DNA of 64,000 bases from Lentzea cavernae (GCF_014653695.1 NZ_BNAR01000004.1:62001-126000), one strand, 5' to 3'; shown: positions 1 through 7,683, counted from the stretch's first letter. Notes: generated by a model from the sequence alone, not told the origin. Numbers and translations: made by a program.

Positions 1-161
1 CCTTCGAGCGCCGGCACGGCGGAGCGCAGCCCGTCCAACCCGTTGGGCAGGTTGGGGCTGTGCTGGACGTACGGCTCGGCCCAGTACCGGTCGAGCGCCG
101 TCACGTCCTTGTCGTGGAAGAGTTCGCGCATGGCCGTGAGCAGGGTTTCCTTGTTGGACAT
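1..161 (-). CDS. NTF2/SnoaL-like protein, C-terminus off the left edge
   Basis: Only the first 53 or so codons are in the window. The visible protein starts MSNKETLLTAMRELF and continues through DRYWAEPYVQHSPNLPNG, which matches the N-terminus of the SnoaL-like branch of the NTF2 fold (small alpha+beta barrel; typically about 120-140 residues). An AAGGAG box lies 6 nt before the ATG, so this start is firm. The upstream MoaF-like gene ends one base before this start, so the two are almost certainly co-transcribed. Members of this fold include cyclases, isomerases and binding proteins. The visible part carries no diagnostic catalytic residues, so no reaction is proposed. Confidence 0.7.
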   Translation of the reverse strand, partial: MSNKETLLTAMRELFHDKDVTALDRYWAEPYVQHSPNLPNGLDGLRSAVPALE

Positions 162-162
162 G

Positions 163-474
163 TCAGATCTCCTTGAAGGTTCCGGCCAGCCGGTGCAGCT
201 CGCCGTCGAGGGTCAAGATCGAACGCAGCGTCGAGTTCGCCAGATCCTCGACATGAACCACGGTGGCACCACTGGCCTCACGCCAGGACACGAGATACGC
301 GCGAGGGCGGATCTCCACGATCTCGACGTCGACCGTCTCGGTGTGACCGTCGGAGGTCATCCCGCCCCCACTGGTGACGACGAACGTCATGCGCTCGTCG
401 GTCTCGTAGGTCAGCTTCACCCGCAACGCTCCGAGATCGACCGCGAACGTCTTGCCCACGAGCTCATGTGCCAT
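163..474 (-). CDS. MoaF-related small protein
   Basis: This 103-residue protein begins MAHELVGKTFAVDLG and contains a GHTETVDVEIVEIRP segment and an LVSWREASGATVVHVED segment, which I recognise as a MoaF-related, lipocalin-like single domain. The proteins are usually found beside oxidoreductases or SnoaL-like proteins; a specific ligand is not known to me. A GGAGAAGG box sits just before the ATG. The gene is first in a leftward pair with the NTF2-like gene (1-nt gap) and faces a MarR-type regulator. A 10-bp perfect inverted repeat lies in the shared promoter region, so control by that regulator is likely. The family call rests on remembered sequence similarity; function is unknown. Confidence 0.72.
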   Translation of the reverse strand: MAHELVGKTFAVDLGALRVKLTYETDERMTFVVTSGGGMTSDGHTETVDVEIVEIRPRAYLVSWREASGATVVHVEDLANSTLRSILTLDGELHRLAGTFKEI

Positions 475-502
475 CGCCGGCCTTCTCCCTGTGGGGTGGC
501 TG

Positions 503-526
503 AGTGAGTTGAACTCTCAACTCACT
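503..526. promoter_or_regulatory. Inverted repeat, candidate MarR operator between divergent genes
   Basis: AGTGAGTTGA and TCAACTCACT form perfect 10-bp arms around a 4-nt spacer. The right arm abuts TATAGT (526-531), a reasonable -10 box for the rightward MarR gene. Its position between the MoaF-like gene and the MarR gene fits an autoregulatory operator. The palindrome is seen directly; the regulator assignment is inferred from position. Confidence 0.5.
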
Positions 527-658
527 ATAGTCAGAGGAGTTCGCCGTCCGGCAAGCCTGGGAGTGGATGACTTGGCTGATCTCGCGTCGCCGCGACCGAG
601 CGGGGGCGGGCGGGCCCGCCGGTCCGCCGCACGCGCCGAAGTCGTTGCCACGCCCCGA

Positions 659-1105
659 GTGACGCAGGAGGAGCGGGAGGACTGGCAGTCGCTGGTGATC
701 CTCGCGCACCTCGTCGAAGCCGGGCTCGAGCGGAAGACGCAGCTCGACGCCGGCATCCCGCACAGCCACTTCAAGATCCTCGCGCTGCTCGCGGGTGCTG
801 ACCAGCACACGATGGGGCTCACCAGGCTGAGCCGCGCACTGCAGTTCCACAAGAGCCGCCTCTCACACGCACTCCGCACCCTGGAGAGCGCGGGACTGCT
901 GCGCCGCGAGGACACCCCGGAGAAAGGGCGCGCCTACCAGGCCGTTCTCACCCGGCGCGGTCTCGACCTCGTCGAGCGGGTGCTGCCGCTGCAGGACGCC
1001 TTCGCCCGCGACACGGTGCTGGCCGGTCTGACCAGCACGGAGATCCGGCAGCTGCGGACCATCGCGGACAAGATCAACACGAATCTGGACGACCGGACGG
1101 AGTGA
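659..1105 (+). CDS. MarR-family transcriptional regulator
   Basis: From the chosen GTG the protein has 148 residues and starts MTQEEREDWQSLVILAHL. The winged-helix part includes HFKILALLAG, LSRALQFHKSRLSHALRTLESAGLLRREDTPEKGR and the following wing, which is the MarR arrangement (recognition helix followed by an R/D-rich wing). Length is normal for MarR. The start is uncertain: there is no good Shine-Dalgarno box, and an in-frame GTG at 563 would add 32 low-complexity residues (Arg/Ala/Gly-rich). I prefer 659 because the family usually begins near EEREDW. The gene faces the MoaF-like/NTF2-like pair across a palindromic site, so that pair is the likely target. Confidence 0.8.
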   Translation: MTQEEREDWQSLVILAHLVEAGLERKTQLDAGIPHSHFKILALLAGADQHTMGLTRLSRALQFHKSRLSHALRTLESAGLLRREDTPEKGRAYQAVLTRRGLDLVERVLPLQDAFARDTVLAGLTSTEIRQLRTIADKINTNLDDRTE

Positions 1106-1272
1106 GCCGCGAGCGCCGACTTCCATTCCCGCCACCAGCTCCAGGCGTCATGCCCACCAACTAGTTGATACATCATCGGCTCTAGTTGACATATCAAGTG
1201 CCGATGTTAGGGTCCGTGGTGGTTCACCGAACTGATCGATGTGCGCCTTGGTGCTGAAGGATGCGAGAAGCG

Positions 1273-2232
1273 ATGACCACCCCAGCGACGACGAGTTGGC
1301 CGAGCCTGCGGGTCTCGGACTGGACGGCCACCCGCGACACCCTGCACATGTGGACCCAGATCGTGGGCAAGATCCGAATGGCCCACGCTCCGCTGGTCAA
1401 CCACTGGTGGCAGGTGACCCTGTACGTCAGTCCCCGCGGGTTGACGACGTCGACCGTCCCGTACCTCACCGGGGCCTTCGAGATCGAGTTCGACTTCGTC
1501 GGCCATCAGCTCGTGGTCCGCAGCAGTGACGGTGGCGTGGGGAGCTTCCCGCTCCGGCCCATGCCGGTCGCCGAGTTCTACGCCGAAGTGCTGCACACGC
1601 TCGGCGAGCTCGGGATCGAGGCGCCGATCCACCCGCGTCCCAACGAGGTCGAGCCCGCGATCCCCTTCGCCGAGGACTACGCCCACGCGTCGTACGACGC
1701 CGAAGCGGCCGGTCTCTTCTGGCGACAACTGTTGCAGGCCAACAGGGTGATGGGCGAGTTCCGCTCGCACTTCGTCGGCAAGGTCAGCCCGGTGCACTTC
1801 TTCTGGGGAGCCATGGACCTCGCCTGCACCCGGTTCTCCGGGCGATCGGCTCCCCCGCACCCCGGTGGCGCACCGAACTGCGGGGACTGGGTCATGTCCG
1901 AGGGCTACTCCCGGGAACTGTCGAGCTGCGGCTTCTGGCCCGGCGGCGGGGAGGAAGGCGCCTTCTACTCCTACGCCTACCCCGAACCCGAAGGCTTCGC
2001 CGACCACCCCGTCGGCCCGGACGGCGCCTACTTCAGCGCGGAGTTCAAGCAGTTCCTCCTGCCCTATGAGGCTGTCCGCTCCGCATCGGACCCCGACCGC
2101 GCGGTCGCCGAGTTCCTCCGCACCACGTACGAAGCCGCGGCAGTGCGGGGGAACTGGGATCGGTCGGCCCTGGAGGACGACCCCCTGCGGTGGCACGGCG
2201 TCTCCACGCCTCGGTGGGCTCCGAGCCGGTAG
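1273..2232 (+). CDS. DUF5996 family protein
   Basis: The 319-residue protein starts with MTTPATTSWPSLRVSDWTATRDTLHMWTQ in three short runs and contains the strongly conserved VNHWWQVTLYVSPRGLTTS region, HFFWGAMDLACTRFSGR and an aromatic/Gly-rich stretch (SYAYPEPEGF). These are hallmarks of DUF5996, a cytosolic family of about 300 residues with no established function. No signal peptide or membrane segment is visible. A GAAGGA box lies about 10 nt before the ATG at 1273; the in-frame ATG at 1261 overlaps that box and is less likely. A TTGACA hexamer at 1186-1191 upstream may be the -35 of its promoter. It reads away from the MarR gene and towards the LysR gene. Confidence 0.85.
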   Translation: MTTPATTSWPSLRVSDWTATRDTLHMWTQIVGKIRMAHAPLVNHWWQVTLYVSPRGLTTSTVPYLTGAFEIEFDFVGHQLVVRSSDGGVGSFPLRPMPVAEFYAEVLHTLGELGIEAPIHPRPNEVEPAIPFAEDYAHASYDAEAAGLFWRQLLQANRVMGEFRSHFVGKVSPVHFFWGAMDLACTRFSGRSAPPHPGGAPNCGDWVMSEGYSRELSSCGFWPGGGEEGAFYSYAYPEPEGFADHPVGPDGAYFSAEFKQFLLPYEAVRSASDPDRAVAEFLRTTYEAAAVRGNWDRSALEDDPLRWHGVSTPRWAPSR

Positions 2233-2335
2233 AGATCGAGCGTCAGCCGGTCCACGACGCTGAAAACCCAGTCGGCAGCCGGGCGGAACAGGTCGCCCGG
2301 CACTTCTTCGTCCCAAGTGGATTCTTGAGGTCGCG

Positions 2336-3226
2336 CTAGGCGACGGGGTGGCGCAGCCACTCGTTGCGTTCAGCGCATCGCCGGGCGGTGTCGACGACGT
2401 GCGCGATGGCGGGCGACGGATCGTTCGCGGGCCACAGCACGGAAAGTTCCGCCGGGATCGACGGATCCACGACCTCGCGGACGACCGTGCCGGGACTCGT
2501 CTTGGCGGCGTGCTCGGCGAACGACGCCGGGGCCAGGCTGACCTCGCGTCCACTGGAGAGCCGGGCGAGCGTGGCGCTCACCGGTGGTTCGTCGAAGGCG
2601 CAGATCGTCGGTGAGAAGCCGGCTTCCTGGCACGCGGCGATGATGGTGTCGTAGTAGGCCGGAGCGAGACGGCGCGCGAACAGCAGCAGCGTCTCTTCGC
2701 GCAGCGCCTTCACCGGAATCCTTGCAGCGCCTGCCAAGCGGTGGCGGGCGCTGAGGACCGCGGTGACCGGCTCCTCGCGGAGGAGCTCGCTCTTCACCCC
2801 GTCGAGGGGTGGTGGTGAGAGAGCGAGACCGACGTCCAGTTCGCCGGCGCGCAGACGTTCGGGGATCTCGGCGCTGAAGAGCTCCCGGGCGTCGACCACG
2901 AAGTCGGGGTGGTCCTCCCGCAGGGCGTCGAGGAGCGCCGTGAGCGTGCCGAGGCCCGTCACAGGTGTGTACCCCAGGCGGATCGTCGCCGTGATCCCCG
3001 CTCCGGACAGGCGGGTGCGCTGCACGGCTCTTTCCAGCGCGGCCAACGCTTCCGGTGCTTCGCGAGCCAGCGTCCGGCCCGCGGCGGTGAGCTGCACGCT
3101 CCGGCTCGAGCGCACGAACAGCGGGGTTCCCAGCGCCTCTTCGAGCTTGCGGATCTGATGGCTCAGGGACGGCTGCGCGATGTACAGACGCGCTGCGGCG
3201 CGGCCGAAGTGCAGTTCCTCGGCCAC
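2336..3226 (-). CDS. LysR-family transcriptional regulator
   Basis: The protein has an N-terminal winged HTH (ELHFGRAAARLYIAQPSLS, then HQIRKLEEALGTPLF) and the two-lobed LysR substrate domain (from about residue 85, RLGYTPVTGLGTL onward). Length (296 residues) matches the family. The coordinates use the first canonical start codon, a GTG. The preceding codons in the same frame, up to an in-frame TAG at 3275-3277, encode DISPRVLRYFVAV, which is the normal LysR N-terminus but contains no ATG, GTG or TTG. An AGGA box lies 7 nt before an ATC codon at 3263-3265, so a rare ATC start (13 residues more) or a decayed start is possible. It faces the F420-reductase-like/isochorismatase-like pair, its likely target. 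Confidence 0.85.
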   Translation of the reverse strand: MAEELHFGRAAARLYIAQPSLSHQIRKLEEALGTPLFVRSSRSVQLTAAGRTLAREAPEALAALERAVQRTRLSGAGITATIRLGYTPVTGLGTLTALLDALREDHPDFVVDARELFSAEIPERLRAGELDVGLALSPPPLDGVKSELLREEPVTAVLSARHRLAGAARIPVKALREETLLLFARRLAPAYYDTIIAACQEAGFSPTICAFDEPPVSATLARLSSGREVSLAPASFAEHAAKTSPGTVVREVVDPSIPAELSVLWPANDPSPAIAHVVDTARRCAERNEWLRHPVA

Positions 3227-3439
3227 GGCGACGAAGTAGCGGAGGACGCGAGGAGAGATGTCGATAGACGAATCCTACCGCTGGACAGGCGGACAAGTCT
3301 TGGATGCCGACCAAGTGATCGTCGTAGTCTCGGTGCACGGCGGAAGACCATCCACAGCGTCCCGCCGAACCTGGTCAGAGCCAGTCCCCTTCCGCGTGAC
3401 CGGCCGCCATCGCGCACATCAACCCCCGCAAGGAGAAGC

Positions 3440-3994
3440 ATGAACATCACCGTGCTCGGACGAGGCGACGTAGGCGGTGGACTGGCAGACCTGTGGGAAC
3501 GCGCCGGGCATCAGGTGACGCGGCTGGGGCGTGGCGGCGGAGACGTCGGCGCTTCGGAGGCGGTGCTGCTCGCCGTTCCGCAGAACGCCGTGGAGGCAGC
3601 GCTGTCCTCTGTCGTCGGGCTCGAGGGCAGAACGGTGCTCGACGCCACGAACCTCTATGGCGGTGCACGACCTCCGGCCGGGTTCTCCTCCACCGCCGAG
3701 TACGTGAAGTCGGTGACGGGAGGACCGACGGCGAAGGCGTTCAGCACCAACTTCGCCTCCCTGTTCGGGCGGATCGCCGATGCCCGTGCACGACCGAGCA
3801 ACCTGTGGGCCGGTGACGACGAAGTCGAGGACGTCGTCAGCCGGCTCAGCCTCGACGCGGGGTACGAGGCGGTCCGCCTGGGTGACCTGGGCATGGCCGC
3901 CACGCAGGAAGGCCTGGCCGGCGTGATGTTCGCGATCGCGCAGTCCGGACTCGGCCCGTTCGTCTACCGGGCGGCCCCACCCGAACAGCTCTGA
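3440..3994 (+). CDS. NADPH-dependent F420 reductase-like NAD(P)-binding protein
   Basis: The 184-residue protein is a single Rossmann domain. It opens MNITVLGRGDVGGGLADLW, a GxGxxGxxL dinucleotide motif, followed by EAVLLAVPQNAVEAAL and VLDATNLYGG, as in the F420-reductase/pyrroline-carboxylate-reductase-type fold, then AFSTNFASLFGRI. An AAGGAG box precedes the ATG. It is the first gene of a rightward pair with the isochorismatase-like hydrolase and faces a LysR regulator. The family uses NAD(P)H to reduce small substrates or deazaflavin; which substrate applies here cannot be read from sequence. The protein is slightly shorter than typical F420 reductases (about 210), so a non-F420 role is possible. 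Confidence 0.8.
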   Translation: MNITVLGRGDVGGGLADLWERAGHQVTRLGRGGGDVGASEAVLLAVPQNAVEAALSSVVGLEGRTVLDATNLYGGARPPAGFSSTAEYVKSVTGGPTAKAFSTNFASLFGRIADARARPSNLWAGDDEVEDVVSRLSLDAGYEAVRLGDLGMAATQEGLAGVMFAIAQSGLGPFVYRAAPPEQL

Positions 3995-4036
3995 CCCGGC
4001 CGTCGAACTCCCGATCCCCACGTGTGAGGAAGAACC

Positions 4037-4705
4037 GTGACGCGCACCGCGAAAGCCGGACTCGATGCACTGCTCACCCCCGAGGAGAGCGTTCTGGTGC
4101 TGATCGACCACCAGCCCTACCAGTTCACCAACCTCCACAGCCACGACTCGACCTCGGTCGTGAACAACGTCGTCGGCCTGGCCAAGCTCGCCAAGGCGTT
4201 CAACGTCCCCACCGTGCTGACCACGGTGATCGAAGAACGCGGTGGTCACATCATCAAGGCCCTCCAGGACGTCTTCCCCGGCCAGAAGCCGATCAACCGC
4301 ACGTACATCAACACCTGGGAGGACCGTTGCGTCGTCGACCTCGTGGAGCAGACCGGCCGCAAGAAGCTGGTCATCGCCGGGTTGTGGACGGAGATCTGCG
4401 TCGCCATGCCCGCCATCCAGGCGCGGGGTGAGGGCTACGACGTCTTCGTCGTCACCGATGCCAGTGGCGGAGTCAGCGCCGAGGCGCACGACATGGCGGT
4501 GCGCCGCATGGAACAGGTCGGCATCGTGCCCATCACCTGGATGGCCGTGGCCGGGGAATGGCAGCGCGACTGGGCACGCGAGTCGGCACTCGCCGATCTC
4601 ACGCGACTTCTGCTGGAGCATGGTGGCGCGAGCGGCATCGCGCTCGCCTGGGAGCTGCAGCTGCTGGCCACTCCCGTCACCGATGGCGTTGGTGTGCAGG
4701 GCTGA
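4037..4705 (+). CDS. Isochorismatase-fold hydrolase (YcaC-like)
   Basis: The 222-residue protein has the cysteine-hydrolase fold: LVLIDHQPYQF early (catalytic Asp), a middle PINRTYINTWED segment, and AGLWTEICVAMPAIQARGEGYDVFVV, whose Cys is the expected nucleophile; the residues after it include TDASGGVSAEAH. This is the YcaC-like group of hydrolases of unknown substrate rather than true isochorismatases. A GAGGAAGA box precedes the GTG start. It follows the Rossmann-fold gene by 42 nt, so the two are probably one operon controlled by the divergent LysR protein. Confidence 0.85.
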   Translation: MTRTAKAGLDALLTPEESVLVLIDHQPYQFTNLHSHDSTSVVNNVVGLAKLAKAFNVPTVLTTVIEERGGHIIKALQDVFPGQKPINRTYINTWEDRCVVDLVEQTGRKKLVIAGLWTEICVAMPAIQARGEGYDVFVVTDASGGVSAEAHDMAVRRMEQVGIVPITWMAVAGEWQRDWARESALADLTRLLLEHGGASGIALAWELQLLATPVTDGVGVQG

Positions 4706-4803
4706 ACGTCGCCAGAGGTGGGTCCGGCGCGCACACCACGTGCCGGGCCTGCCTCGCCGTCGCCGTAGTGCGTCACGTCCAGAATTGAGAGCACCGCACC
4801 AAC

Positions 4804-4820
4804 TAGACGACCGGTCTAAT
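4804..4820. promoter_or_regulatory. TetR operator-like site, copy 1
   Basis: TAGACGACCGGTCTA has TAGAC/GTCTA arms. The 16-mer AGACGACCGGTCTAAT (4805-4820) recurs exactly at 5472-5487 before the DJ-1-like gene. It lies 20 nt upstream of the TetR start, as expected for an autoregulated repressor. Confidence 0.55.
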
Positions 4821-4839
4821 CCGGAGTACTGTCGGTGCC

Positions 4840-5433
4840 ATGCCGACCTCAGCAGGGAGCACCGACACCCGCCGGAGCATCCTCGACGCCGCCCAGCGCA
4901 TCATGGCGCACAAGGGTTATGCGGCGGTCGGCATCAACGAGGTCCTCGCCGAGGCGAAGGTGCCGAAGGGGTCCTTCTACCACTACTTCGCCTCGAAGGA
5001 CGCCTTCGGCGAAGCCATGATGAAGAGCTACTTCCAGGAGTACCTCGCCGACATGGACCGGGTCCTCGGGCAGCGCGACGCCTCGGCGGCCGAGCGGCTG
5101 ATGGCCTACTGGCAGCAGTGGTACGAGACGCAGAGCCTCGACGAGTGCCACGGCCGGTGCCTCGCCGTGAAGCTGGGCGCCGAGGTGGCGGACCTGTCGG
5201 AGTCGATGCGCCTGGCCCTCAAGGAGGGCACCACGGCCATCGTCGACCGCCTCGAGAAGGTGATCGACCAGGGACTGCACGACGGTTCCCTCACGATCGC
5301 CGGGGATGCCCGGTCGCTGGCGGAGGTCCTGTACGACATGTGGCTCGGTGCCAGCGTCATGGCCAAGATCCACCGCGAGCGCGGGCCTATGGACACGACC
5401 GTGGTGGCCACCCGCCGGCTGCTCGGCCTGTAA
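4840..5433 (+). CDS. TetR-family regulator, NemR/AcuR-like
   Basis: The 197-residue protein has an N-terminal HTH (SILDAAQRIMAHKGYAAVG, then INEVLAEAKVPKGSFYHYF) and a C-terminal ligand domain with the two-cysteine segment SLDECHGRCLAVKLGAEV near residue 105. That layout resembles the electrophile-sensing NemR/AcuR group, where a cysteine there senses reactive species; the sensing role here is inference. Identical 16-bp sites precede this gene and the following DJ-1/PfpI gene, which makes autoregulation plus control of DJ-1 likely. The gap to the DJ-1-like gene is 68 nt and contains its own operator copy. Confidence 0.9.
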   Translation: MPTSAGSTDTRRSILDAAQRIMAHKGYAAVGINEVLAEAKVPKGSFYHYFASKDAFGEAMMKSYFQEYLADMDRVLGQRDASAAERLMAYWQQWYETQSLDECHGRCLAVKLGAEVADLSESMRLALKEGTTAIVDRLEKVIDQGLHDGSLTIAGDARSLAEVLYDMWLGASVMAKIHRERGPMDTTVVATRRLLGL

Positions 5434-5471
5434 CCGACCCACCCAGGTGCCGGTTGACTGTCTCCATTTGG

Positions 5472-5487
5472 AGACGACCGGTCTAAT
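5472..5487. promoter_or_regulatory. TetR operator-like site, copy 2
   Basis: An exact second copy of the 16-mer found before the TetR gene, ending 14 nt before the GTG of the DJ-1-like gene. TAATAT (5484-5489) overlaps its end and could serve as a -10 box, so bound repressor would block transcription. Confidence 0.55.
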
Positions 5488-5501
5488 ATGAGGAGAGTTC
5501 C

Positions 5502-6191
5502 GTGAAGGTTCTTGTCGTTCTGACCTCGCACGACCAGCTCGGGGACACCGGGCGCAAGACGGGCTTCTGGCTCGAGGAGCTGGCCGCCCCCTACTACCGC
5601 TTCAAGAACGCCGGGTGGGACGTCCAGCTCGCCTCACCGCTGGGCGGTCAGCCGCCGCTGGACCCGGTGAGCAACGAGGAGAGCGCGCAGACCGACGACA
5701 CCCGCCGTTTCGAGGCCGACGCGGAGGCGACCGCGGCGCTCGCGAACACCGTGCGTCTCGACTCCGTCGACGCCGGTGCGTTCGACGCGGTCTTCTACCC
5801 CGGTGGGCACGGGCCGCTGTGGGACCTGGCCGAGGACGAGAACTCGGCGCGGTTGATCGAGACCACCCTGCGGTCGGGCAAGCCGGTCGCGCTCGTGTGC
5901 CACGCCCCCGGCGTCCTGCGCCACACCACCCAGGAGGACGGCACTCCTCTGGTGCGGGGCAAGGAGGTCACGGGGTTCGCCAACACCGAGGAGGCAGGGG
6001 TGCAGCTGACCGACGTCGTGCCCTTCCTCGTCGAGGACGAGCTGACGAAGCTGGGCGGGTCCTACTCGAAGGTCGCCGACTGGCAGCCCCACGTGGTCCA
6101 GGACGGGCTGCTGATCACCGGCCAGAACCCGGCGTCGTCCGCCCCCGCCGCGGACGCGCTCATCGCACTGCTGGAGAAGCGCGCCGGCTGA
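5502..6191 (+). CDS. DJ-1/PfpI family protein (Hsp31/glyoxalase III-like)
   Basis: The 229-residue protein has the class I glutamine-amidotransferase-like fold: FWLEELAAPYYRF (family Glu), FYPGGHGPLWDL, and the nucleophile elbow ALVCHAPGVL with the reactive Cys. Length and the long inserted region around residues 50-80 fit the Hsp31-type glyoxalase III/deglycase branch, which detoxifies methylglyoxal-like aldehydes; that substrate is inferred. GAGGAG precedes the GTG start. The shared operator with the upstream two-cysteine TetR regulator supports an electrophile-response role. The gene ends at a strong stem-loop. Confidence 0.85.
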   Translation: MKVLVVLTSHDQLGDTGRKTGFWLEELAAPYYRFKNAGWDVQLASPLGGQPPLDPVSNEESAQTDDTRRFEADAEATAALANTVRLDSVDAGAFDAVFYPGGHGPLWDLAEDENSARLIETTLRSGKPVALVCHAPGVLRHTTQEDGTPLVRGKEVTGFANTEEAGVQLTDVVPFLVEDELTKLGGSYSKVADWQPHVVQDGLLITGQNPASSAPAADALIALLEKRAG

Positions 6192-6202
6192 GTTCCCCCG
6201 CC

Positions 6203-6233
6203 GGCGGCTCGGCGGAGCGCCCGCCGAGCCGCC
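6203..6233. terminator. Stem-loop terminator between convergent genes
   Basis: GGCGGCTCGGCGG and CCGCCGAGCCGCC form a perfect 13-bp stem with a 5-nt loop, 11 nt after the DJ-1-like stop and 13 nt before the end of the opposing oxidoreductase gene. There is no T-run, as is common in high-GC actinobacteria; it can serve both directions. Confidence 0.75.
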
Positions 6234-6246
6234 AGGGGAAGACGGG

Positions 6247-7047
6247 TCAGTCGCGATCGGCCAGGTGGATTCCCAGATCGGTGCGGCCGGGCGCCAAGTC
6301 CTCGCGCAGAGCGCGCGTGTTCGCGTAGTCGCCGTCCCGCAGGCGCCGGAACAGGCGCGGGCGTTCGTCGGCCACGCCACCGATCCGGGTCACCAGGCGC
6401 TCGACCTGCCGTTCGACCTCCTCCGGGCCGAGCGAGTCGGCGTCGTGGACCACGTGCAGGTCCAGCGCCTCGATGCCCACGTACCAGAGGACGCCGTGGG
6501 TGATCGGGAAGAGCAGGGACTCGAGGTCTCCGCTGATGCCGCGCGGGCCGATGGAGCGCTCGTCCTCGCCGGCGGTGACCACGACCAGCGCCTTGCGCCC
6601 GGCCAGTCCCCCGTCGCCGTACCGGCGGGGCACGCCGAGTTCGGGATCGTTGTCCCCATACGCGAACCCGCTGGTGAGCACCCGGTCGAACCAGCCCTTG
6701 AGGATCGCCGGCGGCCCGTACCACCACAGCGGGAACTGCACGACGAGCAGTTCGGCCGCCGCGAGCTTGGCCTGCTCCTCGCGGACGTCGGCGGGCAGGC
6801 CGCCGCTCGCGTAGACCTCCCCGACCAGTTCCGCGATGTTGCCGGGACGTTCTGAGAGGTCTCCGAGGTCGCGACCGGACAGCACGGGGTCGAAGCCCTG
6901 GGCGTAGAGGTCGGAGACCGCCACGTCGTACCGCTGCGACAGGGCCTTCGTCCCGGCTTGCAGGAGGCGGTCGTTCAGCGAGTCACGGCGCGGGTGGGCG
7001 TACACCCACAGGGCGGTGTCCGGCTTCGGCGGATGAGCGATGGTCAT
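6247..7047 (-). CDS. NAD(P)H-dependent flavin oxidoreductase, flavodoxin-like fold
   Basis: The 266-residue protein shows the NQO1/MdaB-type layout: LWVYAHPRRDSLNDRLL near the N-terminus (FMN/FAD phosphate region), LLVVQFPLWWYGPPAILKGW at about residue 100, FDRVLTSGFAYG, and KALVVVTAGEDERSIGPRG. These are the standard two-electron quinone-reductase family motifs. The C-terminus is longer than in small quinone reductases and resembles the roughly 260-residue subgroup. It ends towards the DJ-1-like gene across a shared terminator. A MarR gene lies just upstream in the same orientation but ends 72 nt away with its own promoter region, so co-control is only possible, not shown. Confidence 0.85.
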   Translation of the reverse strand: MTIAHPPKPDTALWVYAHPRRDSLNDRLLQAGTKALSQRYDVAVSDLYAQGFDPVLSGRDLGDLSERPGNIAELVGEVYASGGLPADVREEQAKLAAAELLVVQFPLWWYGPPAILKGWFDRVLTSGFAYGDNDPELGVPRRYGDGGLAGRKALVVVTAGEDERSIGPRGISGDLESLLFPITHGVLWYVGIEALDLHVVHDADSLGPEEVERQVERLVTRIGGVADERPRLFRRLRDGDYANTRALREDLAPGRTDLGIHLADRD

Positions 7048-7119
7048 GCTGACAGTAAACCGGCGAACGGCGGACGCTCACATAGCTGGAAGTCCGATGC
7101 GCATGCGCGGTCGTCCGGG

Positions 7120-7599
7120 TCAGGAGTCTGCGGGCAGGTCCCTCATGAGCCAGCCCGGGGAGTCGAGCCGGCCCGCGGTGTCACCCAGCAGCTCGCGCAG
7201 CGCGTCCTCGACGGCGTTCAGCGCCTCGGCGCCCACCTGCTCCTCCCACTGCTCGCGCATGTCGTCGAAGATCTGCTGACCTTCACTCCTCATGGCGAGC
7301 CCGCGTTCGGTGACGAGCAGGCGCATCCGGCGGCGGTCGACCGGGTCGGGCTCGCGGCTCACGAACCCGCGTTCCTCGAGGACGGCGACGATCTTCGCGG
7401 CGGACTGCTTGGTGATGAACAGCCGCCGGCCCAGTTCGGAGACGTTGTCCGCGCCCGACAGGATCGCCGTGAGCGCGAAGTCGTGCACCGTGCGGACGTC
7501 CTCGTAGCCGCGCGTGGCGAGCTCGGCGGTGGCGCGGTCGGCCAGGTTGCGGAACCCGCCGAGCAGGAGCAGAGCGAGGTTGGCGCCGGATCGAGACAC
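7120..7599 (-). CDS. MarR-family transcriptional regulator
   Basis: The 159-residue protein contains a MarR winged helix: SELGRRLFITKQSAAKIVAVL (recognition helix region), then EERGFVSREPDPVDRRRMRLL, with the DxRxR wing that contacts DNA. Length is typical. The start is a GTG with only a weak ribosome site. It is divergent from the alpha/beta hydrolase. The gap holds two copies of a palindrome overlapping a consensus-like promoter, so this protein is very probably an autoregulator and repressor of the hydrolase. Confidence 0.87.
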   Translation of the reverse strand: MSRSGANLALLLLGGFRNLADRATAELATRGYEDVRTVHDFALTAILSGADNVSELGRRLFITKQSAAKIVAVLEERGFVSREPDPVDRRRMRLLVTERGLAMRSEGQQIFDDMREQWEEQVGAEALNAVEDALRELLGDTAGRLDSPGWLMRDLPADS

Positions 7600-7619
7600 C
7601 GGGGAAGCCTACAAGCAAG

Positions 7620-7648
7620 TTGACATCGACAGCCTGGCTGTCTAAATT
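7620..7648 (+). promoter_or_regulatory. Promoter for the alpha/beta hydrolase
   Basis: TTGACA (7620-7625) and TAAATT (7643-7648) are separated by exactly 17 nt, an unusually good match to the primary sigma consensus. The first operator palindrome fills the spacer between them. Confidence 0.65.
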
Positions 7649-7665
7649 TCGACACCCAGGCTGTC
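7628..7665. promoter_or_regulatory. Tandem MarR operator
   Basis: GACAGCCTGGCTGTC (7628-7642) is a perfect palindrome with 7-bp arms, and GACACCCAGGCTGTC (7651-7665) is a near copy centred 23 bp downstream (about two helical turns). One copy lies between the -35 and -10 boxes and the other covers the start-site region, an arrangement suited to steric repression. Confidence 0.65.
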
Positions 7666-7683
7666 TAATTGAAGGGACGGATC

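Noticed and set aside
1207..2553. A 448-codon minus-strand frame across the DUF5996 and LysR genes
   Set aside because: It overlaps two recognisable genes, and its translation is Pro/Arg-rich without a family.
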